From Burkholderia sp. FERM BP-3421 (GTDB taxonomy: Bacteria; Pseudomonadota; Gammaproteobacteria; Burkholderiales; Burkholderiaceae): a stretch of DNA of 64,000 bases. The stretch is taken from assembly GCF_028657905.1 (NCBI RefSeq), contig NZ_CP117780.1, positions 248,001 through 312,000 on the forward strand, in the 5' to 3' direction. Positions 59,714 through 64,000 of the stretch are shown here, in pieces. Below the pieces are notes generated by a model. It was not told the DNA's origin and did no database searches. It saw nothing but the letters and a program-made list of their open reading frames with translations. Every line of letters starts with the position of its first letter. Positions within the stretch are counted from its first letter, which is position 1. A program made the position numbers and the translations under genes.

Positions 59714-62700
59714 GATCGCCTCATGATTCCCCTGTCCTTTGCCCAGCAGCGCCTCTGGTTCCTGCATCAGTACGACAGCGCCAGTGCGATCTACAACATT
59801 CCGCTCGCGCTGCGCCTCGACGGGCCGCTCGACGCCCGCGCGCTGCACCTCGCCTTGCAGGATCTCGTGATCCGCCACGAAAGCCTGCGCACGCTCATCG
59901 ATGAGGTCGACGGCACGGCGCGACAGCGCGTCGTCGCCGCGGACGAGGCGCGCGTCCCGTTCGAACAGATCGACGTCACGGAAGACGCGCTGAACAGTGC
60001 GCTCGAACAGCACACGCTTCATCGCTTCGATCTCGCCCGCGACATCCCGGTCCGCGTCGTCCTGTTCGCGATCGCGCCGCAGCGGCACGTGCTGTTGCTG
60101 CTGATTCATCACATCGCGAGCGACGGATGGTCGTGGGCGCCGTTCATGCGCGACCTGAGCCGCGCCTATGTCGCGCGCGCCGACGGCCGCGATCCCATGA
60201 TCGAACCGCTGCCGGTCCAGTACGCCGACTACACGCTCTGGCAACGCGAATGGCTCGGTCAGGCCAGCGATCCCGACAGCGCCATCGCCGCCCAGATCGA
60301 CTACTGGAAAGGGGCGCTCGCCGATCTGCCCGAGCAGATCGCCCTGCCGTTCGATCGGCCGCGTCCGCCTCAAGCGAGCTATCGCGGCGGACACGTCTAC
60401 TTCGACATCGCACCCGGCGTACATCGGCGACTCGTCGATCTCGCGCGCGGCAGCCATGCCAGCCTCTTCATGCTGCTGCACGCCGCCGTCGCGGTGTTGC
60501 TGTCCAAGCTCGGCGCCGGCCACGACATCCCGCTCGGCACCCCCATCGCCGGCCGCACCGACGAAGCCCTCGACGATCTCGTCGGCTTCTTCGTCAACAC
60601 CCTCGTCCTGCGCACCGACCTATCGGGCAACCCCACGTTCCGCGAACTGCTCGCGCGCGTCCGGCAAGCCGATCTCGCCGCCTACTCGCACCAGGATCTC
60701 CCCTTCGAGCATCTGGTCGAAATCGTCAACCCGAGCCGTTCCGCCTCGCATCACCCGCTGTTCCAGGTCATGATCGTGCTGCAGAACAACGCCGCCGCGA
60801 CGCTCGACCTGCCGGGCATCCAGGCCGCGCCCCACCAGCTCAGGTTCGACATCGCCAAGTTCGACCTGACCTTCAATTTCGACGAGGGCAACGAAGCCGG
60901 CACGCTGTTCGGCCACGTCGAGTTCGCGACGGACCTGTTCGATCGCGTCACGATCGACACGCTCGTCCGCCGCCTGCAACAGCTGCTGGACGCCGTCGCC
61001 GCCGAACCCGATCGACCGCTCGACCAGATCGACCTGCTCGACGCGCGGGAACGCCGGCAATTGCTGATCGACTGGAACGACACCGCGCAGCCCGTTCCCG
61101 ACGCGACCGTGTCGCAGCTGTTCGAGCAACAGGCCGCCCGGACGCCCGACGCCGTCGCGATCGTCTGCGGCGACGCCTCGATGACCTACGCGCAGCTCGA
61201 CGCCGCCGCCAATCAGCTCGCGCATCATCTTCAGGGGCTCGGCGTCGGCCCGGACGTCCTGATCGGCATCTGCCTGGAGCGCTCGCCGGCGGTGCTGGTC
61301 GCGCTGCTCGGTACGCTGAAGGCGGGCGCGGCCTATCTGCCGCTCAATCCGGACTATCCGGCCGAGCGGCTCGCGCACATGCTGAACGAAGCGATGGCCC
61401 CTGTCCTGATCACGCAGGAAGCGCTCGTCGACCGGCTGCCCACGCATTGGGGCGCGCTCGTGCTGCTCGACGCCGATCGCGACGAGATCGCGCGGCATCC
61501 TCGGTCGACGCCGCCCGGCGCGGCGCGCGCGGCGCATCTCGCGTACGTGATGTATACCTCCGGCTCGACCGGCACGCCGAAGGGGATCGGCGTCACGCAG
61601 GCGAACGTGCGCGACCTCGCTCTCGATCGCCGCTGGCGCGGCGATGCGCGGCGGCATGTGCTGCTGCATTCGCCGCAGGTCTTCGACGCCTCCACCTACG
61701 AGATCTGGATGCCGCTCCTCAACGGCGGCCGGATCGTCGTCGCGCCGCCCGGCAAAACCGACATCGCCGTCCTCGCCGACGTCATCCGGCAACACGCGAT
61801 CACCGATCTGTGGCTGACGGCGGCGTTGTTTCATACGCTGATCCAGGAGGACATCGACTGCCTTGGGCACATCGAGCGCGTGACGGCGGGCGGGGAGGCC
61901 TTGTCGGCGCCGTTGGTGCAGGCGCTGCTGGACCGCCATCCGGCGCTGTCCGTCGCCAATGGCTATGGTCCGACCGAGACGACGACGTTTGCCGCCCACC
62001 ATCCGATGCGCGCGCCGCTACGGCTCGGCGACAGCGTGCCGATCGGCGCGCCGATGGACAACACCCGCGCCTACGTGCTCGATGCGGCGCTGCAGCCCGT
62101 GCCCGTCGGCGTGTCCGGCGAGCTTTATCTCGCCGGGTCCGGGCTCGCGCGCGGGTATCTCCATCGTCCGGGCCTCACCGCCGAACGCTTCGTCGCCAAT
62201 CCCTTCACGCCCGGCGAGCGCATGTATCGCACCGGCGACCGCGTGCGGTGGCTCGACGGCGGCGTGCTCGACTATCTCGGCCGCACCGATCATCAGGTCA
62301 AGCTGCGCGGCTTTCGCATCGAACTCGGCGAGATCGAAGCCGCGCTGCTGTCGCAACGCGATGTCGCGCAGGCCTGCGTCATCGTGCGCGAGCATCATCC
62401 CGGTCAGCAGCAGCTCGTCGGCTATGCGGTGCCCGCCGTGGGCCGCGCACTGTCCGCGGCCGCGTCGCGCAGGACGCTCGGCGATCAATTGCCCGAGTAC
62501 ATGGTGCCCGCCGCGATCGTCGTGCTCGACACCCTGCCGCTCACGCCCAACGGCAAGCTCGACCGCAAGGCCCTACCCGCCCCCGACTTCACCTCCGTCA
62601 GCCAGCGCGAGCCGCGCACGCCGCAGGAACACCTGCTTGCCACGCTGTTCGCCGAGGTGCTCGGCCTCGAACGCGTCGGCATCGATGACTCGTTCTTCGA

Positions 62701-62785
62701 TCTCGGCGGCCACTCGCTGCTCGCCACGCGCCTCGTGAGCCGCATCCGCGCCGCGCTCGACATCGAGCTTCCGATCCGCGCATTG
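58382..62785 (+). repeat. Near-identical A/T segments of modules 2 and 3
   Basis: Positions 58382-58610 and 58855-59620 align with 61547-61775 and 62020-62785 at a constant offset of 3165 bp with few mismatches. The block between them (about 58615-58850 versus 61780-62015) is clearly divergent and includes the substrate-pocket positions. The pattern points to duplication of the module with exchange of the A-domain core. Confidence 0.8.
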
Positions 62786-64000
62786 TTCGAAACGCCCACC
62801 GTCGCCGCGCTTGCGCCTCAGCTCGGCATGGGCGTCGCCGGCCGCGCCACGCTGCAAGCGCAGATCCGGCCCGATGTCGTGCCCTTGTCCTACGCCCAGC
62901 AACGCCTGTGGTTCCTGCATCGGTATGACGAGGCGAGCGCGATCTACAACATCCCGTTCGCGTTGCGCCTCGACGGGCCGCTCGATATCGGCGTGCTGCG
63001 TCAAGCGCTCGACGATCTCGTTGACCGGCACGAGAGCCTGCGGACCTGTTTCGTCGAGATCAACGGCGTCGCCCGGCAACTTGTCGTTGCGCCGGATGAC
63101 GCGCGACTTTCCTTCGAGCACGTCGATGTCACGGACGAGACCCTGAACGACACGCTTGAACAGCACACGCTTCATCGCTTCGATCTCGCCCGCGAGATCC
63201 CGATCCGCGTCGTCCTGTTCGCGATCGCGCCGCAGCGGCATGTGCTGTTGTTGCTGGTCCATCACATCGCGAGCGACGGATGGTCGTGGGCGCCGTTCAT
63301 GCGCGACCTGAGCCGCGCCTATGTCGCGCGCGCCGACGGCCGCGATCCCATGATCGAGCCGCTGCCGGTCCAGTACGCCGACTACACGCTCTGGCAACGC
63401 GAATGGCTCGGTCAGGCCAGCGACCCCGACAGCGCCATCTCCACCCAGATCGGCTACTGGAAGCACGCGCTTGCCGATCTGCCCGAGCAGATCGCCCTGC
63501 CGTTCGATCGGCCGCGTCCGCCTCAAGCGAGCTATCGCGGCGGGCATTTCCACTTCGACATCGCGCCCGATCTGCATCGCCAACTCGTCGATCTCGCGCG
63601 CGGCAGTCAGGCCAGCCTCTTCATGCTGCTGCACGCCGCCGTCGCGGTATTGCTGTCCAAGCTCGGCGCCGGCCACGACATCCCGCTCGGCACCCCCATC
63701 GCCGGCCGCACCGACGAAGCCCTCGACCACCTCGTCGGCTTCTTCGTCAACACCCTCGTCCTGCGCACCGACCTATCGGGCAACCCCACGTTCCGCGAAC
63801 TGCTCGCGCGCGTCCGGCAAGCCGATCTCGCCGCCTACTCGCACCAGGATCTCCCCTTCGAGCATCTGGTCGAAATCGTCAACCCGAGCCGTTCCGCCTC
63901 GCATCACCCGCTGTTCCAGGTCATGATCGCGTTGCAGAACAATGCCGCCGCGACGCTCGCCTTCCCCGGCGTCCAGGCCGCACCGCACAAGCTCAAGTTC
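59723..64000 (+). CDS. NRPS, module 3 and start of module 4: C-A-T-C..., 3' end outside window
   Basis: The frame is open for 1426 codons to the window edge. C3 starts at residue 3 (L-S-F-A-Q-Q-R-L-W-F; H-H-I-A-S-D-G at 129). A3 pocket reads D-A-Y-W-T-G-G-T-F, close to Val-type codes. T3 has S998 (G-G-H-S-L-L). C4 has its H-H motif at 1180 and is nearly identical to C3. No epimerase, so residues 2-3 should be L. It starts 9 bp after the previous stop, so it is co-translated. No docking domain precedes C3. No termination domain seen yet. Confidence 0.92.
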   Translation, partial: MIPLSFAQQRLWFLHQYDSASAIYNIPLALRLDGPLDARALHLALQDLVIRHESLRTLIDEVDGTARQRVVAADEARVPFEQIDVTEDALNSALEQHTLHRFDLARDIPVRVVLFAIAPQRHVLLLLIHHIASDGWSWAPFMRDLSRAYVARADGRDPMIEPLPVQYADYTLWQREWLGQASDPDSAIAAQIDYWKGALADLPEQIALPFDRPRPPQASYRGGHVYFDIAPGVHRRLVDLARGSHASLFMLLHAAVAVLLSKLGAGHDIPLGTPIAGRTDEALDDLVGFFVNTLVLRTDLSGNPTFRELLARVRQADLAAYSHQDLPFEHLVEIVNPSRSASHHPLFQVMIVLQNNAAATLDLPGIQAAPHQLRFDIAKFDLTFNFDEGNEAGTLFGHVEFATDLFDRVTIDTLVRRLQQLLDAVAAEPDRPLDQIDLLDARERRQLLIDWNDTAQPVPDATVSQLFEQQAARTPDAVAIVCGDASMTYAQLDAAANQLAHHLQGLGVGPDVLIGICLERSPAVLVALLGTLKAGAAYLPLNPDYPAERLAHMLNEAMAPVLITQEALVDRLPTHWGALVLLDADRDEIARHPRSTPPGAARAAHLAYVMYTSGSTGTPKGIGVTQANVRDLALDRRWRGDARRHVLLHSPQVFDASTYEIWMPLLNGGRIVVAPPGKTDIAVLADVIRQHAITDLWLTAALFHTLIQEDIDCLGHIERVTAGGEALSAPLVQALLDRHPALSVANGYGPTETTTFAAHHPMRAPLRLGDSVPIGAPMDNTRAYVLDAALQPVPVGVSGELYLAGSGLARGYLHRPGLTAERFVANPFTPGERMYRTGDRVRWLDGGVLDYLGRTDHQVKLRGFRIELGEIEAALLSQRDVAQACVIVREHHPGQQQLVGYAVPAVGRALSAAASRRTLGDQLPEYMVPAAIVVLDTLPLTPNGKLDRKALPAPDFTSVSQREPRTPQEHLLATLFAEVLGLERVGIDDSFFDLGGHSLLATRLVSRIRAALDIELPIRALFETPTVAALAPQLGMGVAGRATLQAQIRPDVVPLSYAQQRLWFLHRYDEASAIYNIPFALRLDGPLDIGVLRQALDDLVDRHESLRTCFVEINGVARQLVVAPDDARLSFEHVDVTDETLNDTLEQHTLHRFDLAREIPIRVVLFAIAPQRHVLLLLVHHIASDGWSWAPFMRDLSRAYVARADGRDPMIEPLPVQYADYTLWQREWLGQASDPDSAISTQIGYWKHALADLPEQIALPFDRPRPPQASYRGGHFHFDIAPDLHRQLVDLARGSQASLFMLLHAAVAVLLSKLGAGHDIPLGTPIAGRTDEALDHLVGFFVNTLVLRTDLSGNPTFRELLARVRQADLAAYSHQDLPFEHLVEIVNPSRSASHHPLFQVMIALQNNAAATLAFPGVQAAPHKLKF
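60055..63940 (+). repeat. Near-identical condensation-domain segments C3 and C4
   Basis: About 730 bp from 60055 to 60785 matches 63208 to 63938 with very few differences (offset 3153 bp). With the A/T repeat above, this marks recent module duplication or gene conversion and is a likely site of recombination or misassembly. Confidence 0.8.

Noticed and set aside
1..64000. CRISPR arrays, tRNA/rRNA genes, insertion sequences
   Set aside because: I looked for regular spaced repeats, tRNA-like cloverleaf ends and transposase motifs (D-D-E patterns, terminal inverted repeats) and saw none; a dedicated search could still find a small RNA gene.

Overview
This window is GC-rich DNA with strong codon-position bias and many translationally coupled genes. 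Several families point to Burkholderia or a close relative in the Burkholderiaceae: a DUF4148 exported protein, a SulP transporter paired with beta-carbonic anhydrase, a short H-NS-like protein carrying the RYRDP...W.GRG signature, an HAF-repeat exported protein, and an MbtH plus nonribosomal peptide synthetase (NRPS) locus. Genus is an inference; no rRNA or tRNA gene was seen.

Layout. (1) 1-7.0 kb, housekeeping or accessory genes: the 3' part of a glycoside-hydrolase-like gene, a broken LysR regulator, SulP transporter plus carbonic anhydrase, a DUF4148 protein, a MATE exporter and a RibD/DHFR-fold reductase. (2) 7.3-41.4 kb, a complete type III secretion system (T3SS) of the Salmonella SPI-2 (Ssa/Esc) class. 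Its parts are a leftward translocator/chaperone block (14.9 to 7.3 kb, with paralogous second copies), a rightward AraC regulator-needle-rod-ring-gatekeeper operon (15.2-19.9 kb), two leftward candidate effectors including an ExoY-like nucleotidyl cyclase (20.0-23.1 kb), a leftward ssaB-sctC-sctD-ssaE operon (26.7 to 23.4 kb), a convergent SsrB/SsrA-like two-component pair (26.9-30.3 kb), a rightward ssaM-sctV-N-O-P-Q unit (30.5-36.0 kb) and a rightward sctR-S-T-U-transglycosylase unit (36.1-39.7 kb), followed by a chaperone plus SseF-like membrane protein (40.0-41.4 kb). (3) 41.9-49.6 kb, mixed accessory genes: a YdcF protein, a kinase-like effector carrying an SPI-2-type WEK translocation signal, an alpha/beta hydrolase, a TetR regulator with paired operators, an H-NS-like protein and an HAF-repeat protein. 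(4) 50.7-64.0 kb, an NRPS locus: MbtH, a two-module synthetase (truncated C-A-nMT-T-E-C-A-T) and a second synthetase (C-A-T-C...) that runs off the right edge.

How it works together. The sct genes form export apparatus, ATPase/sorting platform, rings, needle and gatekeeper. SseB/C/D-like proteins with their SseA, SscA and SseE-like chaperones form the translocon. Candidate cargo includes the nucleotidyl cyclase, a 576-residue unknown, an SseF-like membrane protein and the kinase-like protein. Four T3SS promoter regions share a near-palindromic motif, consensus TTCAGGTSWYSRCCKGAKSG, the most likely binding site of the local regulator. The NRPS likely begins with an N-methyl-D-aromatic residue (Phe-type pocket) and continues with aliphatic residues; its product cannot be completed from this window.
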